Below, one piece after another: positions 1 through 6,858 of a stretch of DNA of 10,570 nt (its first letter is position 1; every line of letters starts with the position of its first letter). The position numbers were made by a program, and so were the translations under genes. Source of the stretch: Candidatus Omnitrophica bacterium CG1_02_40_15. Lineage in GTDB: Bacteria; Omnitrophota; Gorgyraeia; Gorgyraeales; Gorgyraeaceae. Below the pieces are notes generated by a model that had not been told where the DNA came from, did no database searches, and worked only from the letters and a program-made list of their open reading frames with translations. Location: assembly GCA_001871815.1 (NCBI GenBank), contig MNVP01000076.1:1-10570 (forward strand), given 5' to 3'.

Positions 1-215
1 TGGTTTGTTTAGTAAGCTCGTAGATTTTAGTGCCCCTTTTCCTATTAAAACCTGATTTCTAATGCAAAATCTGGGTTTAATATTGTTCGAGCGGAAGTTT
101 CGACTCAATTTGTAAGCCTAGTCGAGAACTTCTCGACTAGGCTTACATGAATAGCCAGTATGTCCGCTCGAAGAATATTATAATAGTTTTTATGCTAGCT
201 GAACTCTTACAAAGG
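1..215. other. Intergenic tail downstream of ahcY
   Basis: I see no gene here. The first 43 bases show no structure I can name. An imperfect hairpin spans about 44-81: ATTAAA pairs with TTTAAT, and an inner GATTT pairs with AAATC. It is followed by the large nested palindrome at 79-179. No tRNA or convincing ORF was found on either strand. It probably holds the 3' untranslated region of the ahcY transcript. Confidence 0.6.
79..179. repeat. Nested palindromic repeat, family C, copy 1
   Basis: The outer arms AATATTGTTCGAGCGGA (79-95) and TCCGCTCGAAGAATATT (163-179) are complementary except at one position. Inside lies a perfect 18-bp inverted repeat (111-128 with 130-147) around a single central C, containing AGTCGAGAAC and its complement. 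The same words (AATATTGTTCGAGCG, CGCTCGAAGAATATT, AGTCGAGAA) recur at 3428-3497 in a different order, so this is one copy of a dispersed repeat family. It lies about 40 bp beyond the ahcY stop and could act as a transcript-end hairpin. It has no T tract. Confidence 0.8.
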
Positions 216-236
216 CTATGTACCGAGTTCCCAGCT
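197..236 (-). terminator. Weak stem-loop across the ahcY stop codon
   Basis: On the minus strand AGCTGGGAACTC can pair with GAGTTCAGCT, giving about 10 bp with a two-base bulge. The loop of about 18 nt contains the ahcY TAG stop. The bases after it are A-rich, not a clear U tract, so this is at best a weak or factor-dependent terminator. Confidence 0.25.
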
Positions 237-1472
237 GGCAAGATACTTTTTCTGAAGCGGGGTTAGTCCATCTATCCGGACGCCTAGACTTTTTAGCTTG
301 AGCCTGGCTATTTCTTTATCTATTGCCTCAGGCATCCTGTAAACCTTTTTATCAAGTTTTTTATGGTTCTTTACAAGATATTCTGCGGCAAGCGCCTGGT
401 TTGCAAAGCTCATGTCCATTACCATTGCAGGATGGCCTTCTGCGCAGGCAAGATTCACAAGCCTGCCCTCTCCTAAAAGATTAATGCGCCTGCCATCTTT
501 CAAAAGATATTCTTCAACTCCGTTACGGATAACTCGTTTCTTTGAGCTCATTTTTTCAAGAGCAGGTATCTCTATCTCAACATTGAAATGGCCTGAGTTA
601 GCTACTATTGCCCCGTCTTTCATCGCTTTAAAATGTTCTTCTGCAATAACCGTAGTATTGCCTGTCAGGCTTACAAATAAGTCCCCTTTTTTAGCAGCTT
701 CCTTCATCGGCATTACTGAATAACCGTCCATTATTGCTTCGAGCGCTTTGGTAGGGTCCACTTCTGTAATTATGACATTGGCTCCCATACCTCTTGCGCG
801 CATGGCAAATCCCCTGCCGCACCAACCATAACCAAGCACAACTACGATTTTACCTGCTATCAGAATATTTGTAGCCCTTATAACCCCATCCAGTGTTGAC
901 TGGCCTGTGCCGTAACGATTATCAAAAAGATGTTTTGTGTCTGCGTCATTTACAGCAATTACAGGAAAAAGAAGTTTTCCACTTTGTTCCAGGCTCCTAA
1001 GTCTTATTATCCCGGTGGTAGTCTCCTCCGTGCTCCCGAACATGCCGGGCACAAGGTGCTTTTTGGATTTATGGATTGTTGAAACCAGATCTGCGCCGTC
1101 GTCCATTGTTATGTGCGGCTTGAGATCCAAAGAACTTTCTATGTGAGAATAATACACCTCGTTGTTCTCTCCTCTTCTGGCAAAAACAGGTATGCCAAAA
1201 TCTTTTACTAAAGACGCAGCCACATCGTCCTGAGTGCTGAGAGGATTAGAAGCGCATAGATTTACCTCTGCTCCTCCTGATTTCAAGGTATTCATTAAAA
1301 CCGCTGTCTCTGTAGTTGCATGAAGGCAGCAGCTAATCTTAATACCTTTCAATGGTTTTTCTTTAGAGAATCTTGCTCTTATAAGCTTCAGAACAGGCAT
1401 ATTCTCATCTGCCCATTCTATCCTTAATTTTCCGGTAGGAGCTAATTTTATATTGGTTATGTCATATTTCAT
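216..1472 (-). CDS. ahcY: Adenosylhomocysteinase (S-adenosyl-L-homocysteine hydrolase)
   Basis: This cytosolic NAD-dependent enzyme reversibly splits S-adenosylhomocysteine into homocysteine and adenosine, removing the product inhibitor of methyltransferases. Seen in the sequence: HATTETAVL (about 51-59), DDGADLV (124-130), the STEETTTG stretch (147-154), NDAD and FDNRYGTGQS for substrate and NAD contacts (175-192), the Rossmann glycines GYGWCGRG (214-221), and the C-terminus SWELGT. The chosen ATG (MKYDITNIKLAP) gives 418 residues and overlaps the metK stop as ATGA. A TTG 27 bases upstream would add nine residues that only read through the metK end, so I reject it. Length and C-terminus resemble the shorter form of the family, without the KPxxYRY tail. 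Being coupled to metK, it completes half of the SAM cycle. Confidence 0.96.
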   Translation of the reverse strand: MKYDITNIKLAPTGKLRIEWADENMPVLKLIRARFSKEKPLKGIKISCCLHATTETAVLMNTLKSGGAEVNLCASNPLSTQDDVAASLVKDFGIPVFARRGENNEVYYSHIESSLDLKPHITMDDGADLVSTIHKSKKHLVPGMFGSTEETTTGIIRLRSLEQSGKLLFPVIAVNDADTKHLFDNRYGTGQSTLDGVIRATNILIAGKIVVVLGYGWCGRGFAMRARGMGANVIITEVDPTKALEAIMDGYSVMPMKEAAKKGDLFVSLTGNTTVIAEEHFKAMKDGAIVANSGHFNVEIEIPALEKMSSKKRVIRNGVEEYLLKDGRRINLLGEGRLVNLACAEGHPAMVMDMSFANQALAAEYLVKNHKKLDKKVYRMPEAIDKEIARLKLKSLGVRIDGLTPLQKKYLASWELGT

Positions 1473-2635
1473 ATCGCGCAGCTCTTTGTTAACAGACAAA
1501 CCTTGTCAGTTTCTTCCCAGGTAAAACCTTCTTCCTCGCGGCCAAAATGGCCGTACGCAGCTGTCTTTCTATAGATAGGCCTGAGAAGATCCAACTCTGT
1601 TATTATGCCTCTCGGGGTCAGGTCAAAATATTCCCGTATAAGCGCTGAAATCTTTTCTTCTGAAATCTTTCCTGTTCCAAAGGTTTCAACCATTACTGCC
1701 AATGGCTCTGCCTTTCCTATTACATACGCAAGCTGAATGCAGCATTTCTTGGCAAGGCCTGCGGCTACTATATTCTTCGCGATATATCTCGCCATATACG
1801 CACCTGAACGGTCAACCTTTGTAGGATCCTTGCCTGAAAAAGCCCCGCCGCCGTGGGATACGATTCCGCCGTACGTATCCACTACTATTTTTCTTCCTGT
1901 CATACCAGTATCAGACTGCGGCCCGCCTATTAAAAACTTGCCTGTCTGATTTACATAATATCCTGTTTTATCGTCAACTAGCTTACCTAATATAGGTTTT
2001 GCTATTTTTTCTATAATCTCTATTCTTGCCTTTTCTGTTATGTGTTCACCGCCTTTATCCAATATCTCCTCTGTATGCTGGCACGCCAGAACCACTGAGT
2101 TTACCCTGACTGTCTTGCCATCTTTATACTCAACTATTACCTGGCTTTTAGAATCAGGCCCGAGATATTTCAGCTCCTTATTCTTTCTCAATTCAGCCAT
2201 TTTCCTGACAAGTTTATGCGCCAGCATAATAGGTAAAGGCATGAGTTCAGGCGTTTCATCGCACGCGTATCCAACCATAAAACCCTGGTCGCCTGCGCCG
2301 CCTTTATCAACGCCCTGCGCAATGTCAGGAGACTGGGCATGTATTGTATTTACAACAGCGCACGTCTTATAATCCATTCCATATTTAGGGTCTGTGTAAC
2401 CTATTTCCTTAACCACTTTTCGCGCGGTATTTATTACATCTACATAAGCAGTAGTGGTGATTTCTCCTCCTACTATAATAAGGCCCATTGTTACAAATGT
2501 CTCGCACGCAACGCGGCCCCTTGAATCCTGACGCAAAACCTCATCCAGTATTGAATCTGAAATTTGATCACACAACTTATCAGGATGGCCCTCTCCAACT
2601 GATTCCGAAGTAACGTAATATTTCCCTTTAGGCAT
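1469..2635 (-). CDS. metK: S-adenosylmethionine synthetase (methionine adenosyltransferase)
   Basis: The enzyme makes S-adenosylmethionine from methionine and ATP, releasing phosphate and pyrophosphate, in the cytosol. The 388-residue protein has the family's usual length and motifs: ESVGEGHPDK (11-20, ATP and Mg binding), GGAGDQGFMVGYACDE (112-127), and the P-loop-like HGGGAFSGKDPTKVDRS (261-277). The ATG at 2635 follows GGGGG at a suitable distance, which settles the start. The stop TGA overlaps the ahcY ATG, so the two are probably translationally coupled. It begins just downstream of a palindromic repeat that ends the preceding gene. I found no SAM-riboswitch-like structure in the 33-bp upstream gap, so any SAM control must act elsewhere. 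Confidence 0.97.
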   Translation of the reverse strand: MPKGKYYVTSESVGEGHPDKLCDQISDSILDEVLRQDSRGRVACETFVTMGLIIVGGEITTTAYVDVINTARKVVKEIGYTDPKYGMDYKTCAVVNTIHAQSPDIAQGVDKGGAGDQGFMVGYACDETPELMPLPIMLAHKLVRKMAELRKNKELKYLGPDSKSQVIVEYKDGKTVRVNSVVLACQHTEEILDKGGEHITEKARIEIIEKIAKPILGKLVDDKTGYYVNQTGKFLIGGPQSDTGMTGRKIVVDTYGGIVSHGGGAFSGKDPTKVDRSGAYMARYIAKNIVAAGLAKKCCIQLAYVIGKAEPLAVMVETFGTGKISEEKISALIREYFDLTPRGIITELDLLRPIYRKTAAYGHFGREEEGFTWEETDKVCLLTKSCAI

Positions 2636-2657
2636 CTATTCCCCCTTTTGCATTATT

Positions 2658-2685
2658 GTAGGGGGCGGTCACTGACCGCCCCTAC
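2658..2685. repeat. GTAGGGGCGGTCA palindromic repeat
   Basis: GTAGGGGGCGGTCA (2658-2671) pairs with TGACCGCCCCTAC (2673-2685), a 13-bp stem with one bulged G and a one-base centre. It covers the last codons and the TGA stop of the nucleotidyltransferase gene and fills most of the gap before metK. The sequence is the type of GC-rich inverted repeat often dispersed in genomes of uncultured bacteria (recalled, not searched). Confidence 0.8.
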
Positions 2686-3418
2686 TAAATTCTTTTTCAG
2701 CCTCGTCCAGTGATTTTTTATCCCCTATGTCAAACCACTTTTTATCTTTAAACACGTAACCGAATACCGATTCTCTTTTATAAAGCCATTCCAGAAAATA
2801 ACCTGGCGCATCTTTCGCATTATCCATTCCCATGTATCTTTTCATTATGTCCAATTTTCTCTTTGGGAAAAAATAAAGGCACATTGCCGCAAGAGTAGAG
2901 GCTGGATTGGCAGGCTTTTCCTTAAAATCAATGATCTTATTATTTTTATCAATGGATACTATACCGTAACTGGCCGCAAGAATCAAGTCTTTTATATCAT
3001 AAAGGCCTATTGTGATAGAAGGCTTTTTTGATATGCAAAAATTTGTAAATATAGAAAGGTCTGCCTTGAAAAGATTATCTCCCGCAAGAACCAGCAAATC
3101 ATCCGATATATTTTCTTTTTCTATGACAAATTCTATATCTCCAGTGGCCCCGAGCCTGGCCTCATTAGAGGTTGTGCCGTCATCTATAATTGTTATTTTT
3201 TTTGAACTTGAAAATCTTTTTTTCCAGTCCTCAAAATTCTGGTAGAATTTCTTATTTGTTGCAATAAAAACCTCATCTACCTTTTTCAAAGGCTCAATGA
3301 GATCAAATATATATCCCATGACAGTTTTGCCAGCCACTTCAAGAAGCGGCTTTGGAGTATTTAATGTCAATGGATACAGCCTTGTGGCATACCCTGCGGC
3401 TAATAGCAATACTTTCAT
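2669..3418 (-). CDS. Sugar-phosphate nucleotidyltransferase (NTP_transferase family)
   Basis: Probably condenses a nucleoside triphosphate with a sugar 1-phosphate to give an NDP-sugar and pyrophosphate; the exact sugar and base cannot be read from sequence. The N-terminus carries the family signature LAAGYATRLYPLTLNTPKPLL (residues 6-26), here with AAGYATRL instead of the usual GGxGTRL. A metal-binding GDN follows at 113-115, FKEKP near 166-170, and WFDIGDKKSL near the end. At 249 residues it is only the catalytic Rossmann-like domain, without the left-handed beta-helix of GlmU/GlgC types. The last residues (SRGGQ) and the stop codon come from a palindromic repeat. The ribosome-binding stretch GAGAAGA lies inside another repeat (3428-3497). 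Its position after the isomerase suggests mannose- or glucose-derived NDP-sugar supply (inference). Confidence 0.88.
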   Translation of the reverse strand: MKVLLLAAGYATRLYPLTLNTPKPLLEVAGKTVMGYIFDLIEPLKKVDEVFIATNKKFYQNFEDWKKRFSSSKKITIIDDGTTSNEARLGATGDIEFVIEKENISDDLLVLAGDNLFKADLSIFTNFCISKKPSITIGLYDIKDLILAASYGIVSIDKNNKIIDFKEKPANPASTLAAMCLYFFPKRKLDIMKRYMGMDNAKDAPGYFLEWLYKRESVFGYVFKDKKWFDIGDKKSLDEAEKEFSRGGQ

Positions 3419-3427
3419 TTTTTTGTC

Positions 3428-3497
3428 TTCTCGACTCGTCCGCCACTACAACAATGGCGGACTCGCTCGAAGAATATTGTTCGAGCGTAGTCGAGAA
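3428..3497. repeat. Cruciform palindromic repeat, family C, copy 2
   Basis: The outer arms TTCTCGACT (3428-3436) and AGTCGAGAA (3489-3497) enclose two hairpins: TCCGCCA/TGGCGGA (3439-3445 with 3455-3461) and CGCTCGAA/TTCGAGCG (3464-3471 with 3480-3487, around GAATATTG). The fold would be a three-way junction. It fills most of the gap between the isomerase and nucleotidyltransferase genes and shares its words with the repeat at 79-179 in permuted order. Its lower arm gives GAGAAGA, placed as a ribosome-binding site 8 bases ahead of the ATG at 3418. Confidence 0.8.
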
Positions 3498-3503
3498 CTA
3501 TTG

Positions 3504-4571
3504 TTATATCTTTCCTAGTTCTTTTTTCAGATAATCTATTGTCTTTACCGGAGTTGGGTCAATATTATTAAGAATGGCCAGGTAAAAACTCACAAAATCT
3601 CCTATATATAAAAGAGAGTATATCCTAGCAAGCCTTCCGCCATTATCTTTTTTCAATACCAGAACCTCTGCGCCTGATTTTTTTATAATCTCACTGGTAA
3701 TTCTTACGCGCTCCTTTGTTCTTTCATGATCATCCTTATCGCAAAGTATTATGGCCTTGAAATCTTTAAGAAGTTTTTCTGGAAATTTCCAGCCGACTAT
3801 CTCGTTGTGATTCATCTCAGGCAGCGTATTGCTGGATGAAAGCGCCTTTCCATTCTCTGCGATCTGTTCTCTCCATCTATTGCTTACAGCTTCTGTGGTA
3901 TCAGCTGTGCCATATATTATGGGATACCTTTTATAGAGCTTAACAGCTATCTGTTTGGAGATATTTTTTTTCAGAGAGACGCTAAAGCCTATTTCTTTAT
4001 CTCTGACATCAGTAAGTATAGAAAAAAGTTCTTTTACATCATTTTCTTTATCTTTTATGAGCCCAAGCTTTACTAAAATACCAAGCACTGTTATAGACAT
4101 GTAACCAATAGCTGCCCTTGGAGGGTATCCCGGAGGAATTGATATATGAGTGTTGCTGTTTTTTGAAGATAGCTCTTTTAATCTGCCGCCTGAACCCATT
4201 GTAATTATAAAAGCTTTTCTTTTAAGGCCCTGCTTAAAACAAGAAAGCGTTTCTTCAGTATTGCCAGAATAGCTTGAACAGAATAAAATCGTTCTCTTGC
4301 CCACAAAATCAGGCAAGGTATAATTGCGGCATATTGATACAGGCATCTTAAGCTCATCCCCCAGGTAAACCTTTACCATGTCAGGCCCTATACCAGACCC
4401 TCCCATGCCTGCAAATACTATATTATTTATTTTTATTGCGGGTTTATTGATATTGATGGATTTTCCAATTGCGTATGCATCGCGGCATTGTTCAGGCAAA
4501 TCTAGAATAAACTTTAGCATATTTGAACAGTCCAGTTTTTTTATAAATTCCAAATTGTCCAGTTTATTCAT
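3504..4571 (-). CDS. Bifunctional phosphoglucose/phosphomannose isomerase
   Basis: Interconverts glucose 6-phosphate, fructose 6-phosphate and probably mannose 6-phosphate, feeding glycolysis/gluconeogenesis and NDP-sugar pathways. It belongs to the SIS-domain family of dual-specificity isomerases: GMGGSGIG (55-62), SSYSGNTEET (99-108), PPRAAIGY (150-157), NRWREQIAENGK (231-242), PEMNHNEIVGW (251-261), and the C-terminal DPTPVKTIDYLKKEL. The start at 4571 (MNKLDNLEF, 355 residues) overlaps the ptsI stop as ATGA. A start at 4598 (MAQEDEKIG, 364 residues) is possible, but its nine extra residues lie within the ptsI 3' end and it has no better ribosome-binding site. Coupling to ptsI suggests co-expression of PTS control with this branch point. 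Confidence 0.93.
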   Translation of the reverse strand: MNKLDNLEFIKKLDCSNMLKFILDLPEQCRDAYAIGKSININKPAIKINNIVFAGMGGSGIGPDMVKVYLGDELKMPVSICRNYTLPDFVGKRTILFCSSYSGNTEETLSCFKQGLKRKAFIITMGSGGRLKELSSKNSNTHISIPPGYPPRAAIGYMSITVLGILVKLGLIKDKENDVKELFSILTDVRDKEIGFSVSLKKNISKQIAVKLYKRYPIIYGTADTTEAVSNRWREQIAENGKALSSSNTLPEMNHNEIVGWKFPEKLLKDFKAIILCDKDDHERTKERVRITSEIIKKSGAEVLVLKKDNGGRLARIYSLLYIGDFVSFYLAILNNIDPTPVKTIDYLKKELGKI

Positions 4572-6319
4572 GCCGATTTTTTCGTCTTCTTGAGCCATGG
4601 GATAAGCTCATTAAGCCGTTTATTTGTAAAGGCCTCTACCTCTTCGCCCGTAGGCAAGCTTAATGCCTTTTCTGCGGCTTTTCTGGCGTCTTCAAATCTC
4701 ACATTGCTGATAACGTATTTCACCTCAGGGATTACCACAGGGCTCATGCTAAATTCGTCCAGCCCCAGTCCCAAGAGTATAAGGACAAACCCAGGCTCTG
4801 CTGCCATCTCTCCGCACATACCTACCCATATATTTTCTTTGTGGCCAGAATCTATAATATTTTTTATAAGCCTTAATACAGCCGGGTGAGTAGGCTTATA
4901 TAAATAAGCTATCTTTTCATTGGCCCTGTCTACTGCTAGAGAATATTGTATAAGGTCATTGGTCCCTATGCTGAAAAAATCCACTTCTTTGGCAAGAAGA
5001 TCGCAGGTTAAAGCAGCTGATGGTATCTCTATCATTGCTCCTACTTCTATGTCCTGATTAAAATTAATCGACTTATTTCTCATATCCTCTTTTGCTTCTT
5101 CTAAAACTTTTATCGCCTGCTTGAGTTCTCCGAGGCCCGATATCATGGGAAACATAATCTTGATATTTCCGAATACGCTTGCGCGCAGTATCGCCCTTAA
5201 CTGCACTTTAAACACCTCCGGCCTTGCAAGGCAGAATCTTATAGCCCTCCATCCCATGAACGGATTCATCTCGTGCGGGACCTTGAGTTGGGACAAAAAT
5301 TTATCTCCTCCGATATCCAGTGTGCGTATGATAACAGGGCTTCCAGCAAGCTTGACAGCTACTTTTTTATATGCCTCAAATTGCTCTTCCTCGTCGGGAG
5401 AATTATTTCTATTCATATAAAGAAATTCCGTGCGATATAGCCCTATGCCTTCTGCTCCATGCGAAATAACAGAGCCGACATCATCTGGCAATTCGATATT
5501 TGCCGAAACCTCCACTTTGTGGCCGTCAATAGTGACAGCAGGCGTATCTTTAAAATCTAAAAGCGTTTTTTCAAATTTTACTAATTTTTGCTGCTTTGCC
5601 TCATATTTTTTAAGGATTACCTTATCCGGGCCTACTATTACAATCCCATCTGTCCCATCCACAATCAGGATATCCCCTGGTCTTATTTTAGTTGTCGCCT
5701 TTTCAAGGCCCACTACAGCAGGAATTTCCAAAGACTTCGCCATAATTGCAGTATGCGAAGTCCTGCCGCCTATATCAGTGACAAATCCCATGACATTCTT
5801 TTTATGCATATCAGCGGTGTCAGACGGCGAAATATCATATGCAACCACTATTACCTGCTCCTTCAGGTCGCTAAGAGTTTTTTCCTGAACGCCTATAAGA
5901 TTTTTCAGAATCCTTTTGCCTACGTCTTCTATGTCGCTGGTTCTTTCTTTCAGATACTCATCATTCATTTTTGAAAAGACGTTTATATATTTACCGATAA
6001 CCTTTGAAAATATATATTCCACGCATTTACGTTCTTTTTTAAGGCCTTCTATAACCTCCTCTATCAGCATCCTATCTTCCAGGACCAGCAGATGAGCGTT
6101 AAATATCTCTCCGTGCTGGGCGCTCATTTCGCGTGAAATCTTTTTCTGTATGGCAAGTATCTCTGAACGCGTCTTTATGAGGGCTTCTTCAAAGCGGATA
6201 ATTTCGGAAGGGACAGCATCCTGCTTGATATCCCTTTCAGTTGCTACAAGCTGCCTTGTATCAAATAAAAATGCTTTGCCTATGGCTATTCCAGGCGAAG
6301 CCGGTATACCTTTTAACAC
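4568..6319 (-). CDS. ptsI: PTS Enzyme I (phosphoenolpyruvate-protein phosphotransferase)
   Basis: Takes phosphate from phosphoenolpyruvate onto a histidine and passes it to HPr, the first step of the phosphotransferase relay. The 583 residues are close to the usual 570-580. Domain order is normal: HPr-binding helical region, phospho-His swivel domain with GGRTSHTAIMAKSLEIPAV (active His189), linker, and PEP-binding barrel with GIGLYRTEFLYM, FFSIGTNDLIQY and the catalytic Cys at about 502 in GMCGEMA. There is no N-terminal GAF domain, so it is a PtsI rather than the nitrogen-type PtsP. The start is GTG at 6319, preceded by AAGGGAG seven bases upstream. It follows ptsH after a gap of about 130 bp filled with repeats, and its stop overlaps the isomerase start. 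Confidence 0.96.
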   Translation of the reverse strand: MLKGIPASPGIAIGKAFLFDTRQLVATERDIKQDAVPSEIIRFEEALIKTRSEILAIQKKISREMSAQHGEIFNAHLLVLEDRMLIEEVIEGLKKERKCVEYIFSKVIGKYINVFSKMNDEYLKERTSDIEDVGKRILKNLIGVQEKTLSDLKEQVIVVAYDISPSDTADMHKKNVMGFVTDIGGRTSHTAIMAKSLEIPAVVGLEKATTKIRPGDILIVDGTDGIVIVGPDKVILKKYEAKQQKLVKFEKTLLDFKDTPAVTIDGHKVEVSANIELPDDVGSVISHGAEGIGLYRTEFLYMNRNNSPDEEEQFEAYKKVAVKLAGSPVIIRTLDIGGDKFLSQLKVPHEMNPFMGWRAIRFCLARPEVFKVQLRAILRASVFGNIKIMFPMISGLGELKQAIKVLEEAKEDMRNKSINFNQDIEVGAMIEIPSAALTCDLLAKEVDFFSIGTNDLIQYSLAVDRANEKIAYLYKPTHPAVLRLIKNIIDSGHKENIWVGMCGEMAAEPGFVLILLGLGLDEFSMSPVVIPEVKYVISNVRFEDARKAAEKALSLPTGEEVEAFTNKRLNELIPWLKKTKKSA

Positions 6320-6340
6320 GTGTTAGCTCCCTTTGTTTAT

Positions 6341-6441
6341 CGCTGAACTACGCTGAACATAACGCAGAACTACGCGGAAATTCATGTATGATTTCCGCGT
6401 TTTTTCCGCGATAGGTTTTATAGTTCCGCATTGGTTCCGCG
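6341..6441. repeat. Inverted array of eight CGCNGAA heptamers
   Basis: Four heptamers read CGC(T/A/G)GAA at 6341, 6351, 6363 and 6373. Four read in the opposite sense, TTCCGC(G/A), at 6393, 6404, 6424 and 6435. The two halves meet at the perfect hairpin at 6372-6400. Most spacings are 10-12 bp, with one of 20, so sites recur on nearly one face of the helix. It occupies the ptsH-ptsI gap. It could be a protein-binding array or a degenerate dispersed repeat; sequence alone does not decide. Confidence 0.7.
6372..6405 (+). terminator. Terminator-shaped hairpin facing the plus strand
   Basis: ACGCGGAAAT (6372-6381) pairs perfectly with ATTTCCGCGT (6391-6400) around a 9-nt loop, and T6400-6405 follows on the plus strand. 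This is the shape of an intrinsic terminator for plus-strand transcription, yet all genes nearby are on minus. On minus the hairpin is followed by AGTTCT, so it should not stop the operon. It may block antisense transcripts or simply be the centre of the CGCNGAA repeat. Confidence 0.45.
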
Positions 6442-6447
6442 ATTAGT

Positions 6448-6711
6448 CTATGACATTTCTCCCAGTATTATCTTTTCAAGTTCCTCGATTGCCTCTTTTG
6501 CATCAGGGCCGTTTACTTTGATATGAAGCTTAGCGCCTTTTTCTGCCGCAAGAGTCAATAGCCCCATTATGGATTTTCCATTCACTTCCTGCCTGCCTTT
6601 TTTTACAGCAATATCGCTTTCGTATTTATTAGCTATCTGCACAAATATTGCCGCAGGCCTGGCGTGAAGCCCCTGTTCATTCTTAATGGTTATTTTTTTT
6701 TCTATCAACAT
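6448..6711 (-). CDS. ptsH: Phosphocarrier protein HPr
   Basis: A small cytosolic phosphocarrier that accepts phosphate from Enzyme I on histidine and hands it to EIIA proteins. The 87 residues include the active-site motif GLHARPAAIFV with His16 (equivalent to His15), and the regulatory serine motif GKSIMGLLTLAA with Ser47 (equivalent to Ser46). The serine site in this context implies control by an HPr kinase/phosphorylase (HprK), which is not in the window; that is inferred from the family. The start ATG at 6711 has only a weak upstream GGCGAA. It sits between yvcK and ptsI, separated from each by gaps of 130-145 bp packed with hairpins. Confidence 0.96.
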   Translation of the reverse strand: MLIEKKITIKNEQGLHARPAAIFVQIANKYESDIAVKKGRQEVNGKSIMGLLTLAAEKGAKLHIKVNGPDAKEAIEELEKIILGEMS

Positions 6712-6728
6712 GTCGGATTCGCCTAACC

Positions 6729-6759
6729 CGAATATTTCATGCTATACATGAGATATTCG
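6729..6759. repeat. Hairpin 1 upstream of ptsH
   Basis: CGAATATTTCATG (6729-6741) pairs with CATGAGATATTCG (6747-6759) around CTATA, with one T-G wobble. An outer GCCT (6721-6724) and AGGC (6766-6769) can extend it. It lies 18 bases upstream of the ptsH start, so in the transcript it stands close to the ribosome-binding region. Confidence 0.65.
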
Positions 6760-6773
6760 CCCGAAAGGCCGAT

Positions 6774-6800
6774 GGATTAAATCGTTATACGATTTAATCC
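6774..6800. repeat. Hairpin 2 in the yvcK-ptsH gap
   Basis: GGATTAAATCG (6774-6784) and CGATTTAATCC (6790-6800) form a perfect 11-bp stem around TTATA. Flanking CCGAT (6769-6773) and ATCGG (6805-6809) can extend the fold across a small gap. No T tract follows on either strand. Confidence 0.75.
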
Positions 6801-6811
6801 TGCTATCGGGG

Positions 6812-6858
6812 TAGCCCGCATCGGAGTTGTTTTCTATATCGTATAAATAAGCGGGCTA
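6812..6858. repeat. Inverted repeat containing the yvcK stop codon
   Basis: TAGCCCGC (6812-6819) and GCGGGCTA (6851-6858) form an 8-bp stem around a 31-nt AT-rich loop. The yvcK stop TAG is the outermost triplet of the minus-strand left arm. The loop contains ATCGTATAA (6838-6846), complementary to TTATACGAT of hairpin 2, so alternative folds are possible. Confidence 0.55.

Noticed and set aside
1473..1499. TTG start for AhcY nine residues upstream
   Set aside because: The family N-terminus begins at MKYDITNIKLAP, and the ATGA overlap with metK is the more likely start.
2636..2668. SAM riboswitch ahead of metK
   Set aside because: The gap is only 33 bp and is occupied by the GTAGGGGCGGTCA palindrome; no SAM-binding junction can fit.
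5430..5888. 152-residue plus frame inside ptsI
   Set aside because: It is an antisense shadow of a well-supported Enzyme I gene with no ribosome-binding site or known motif.
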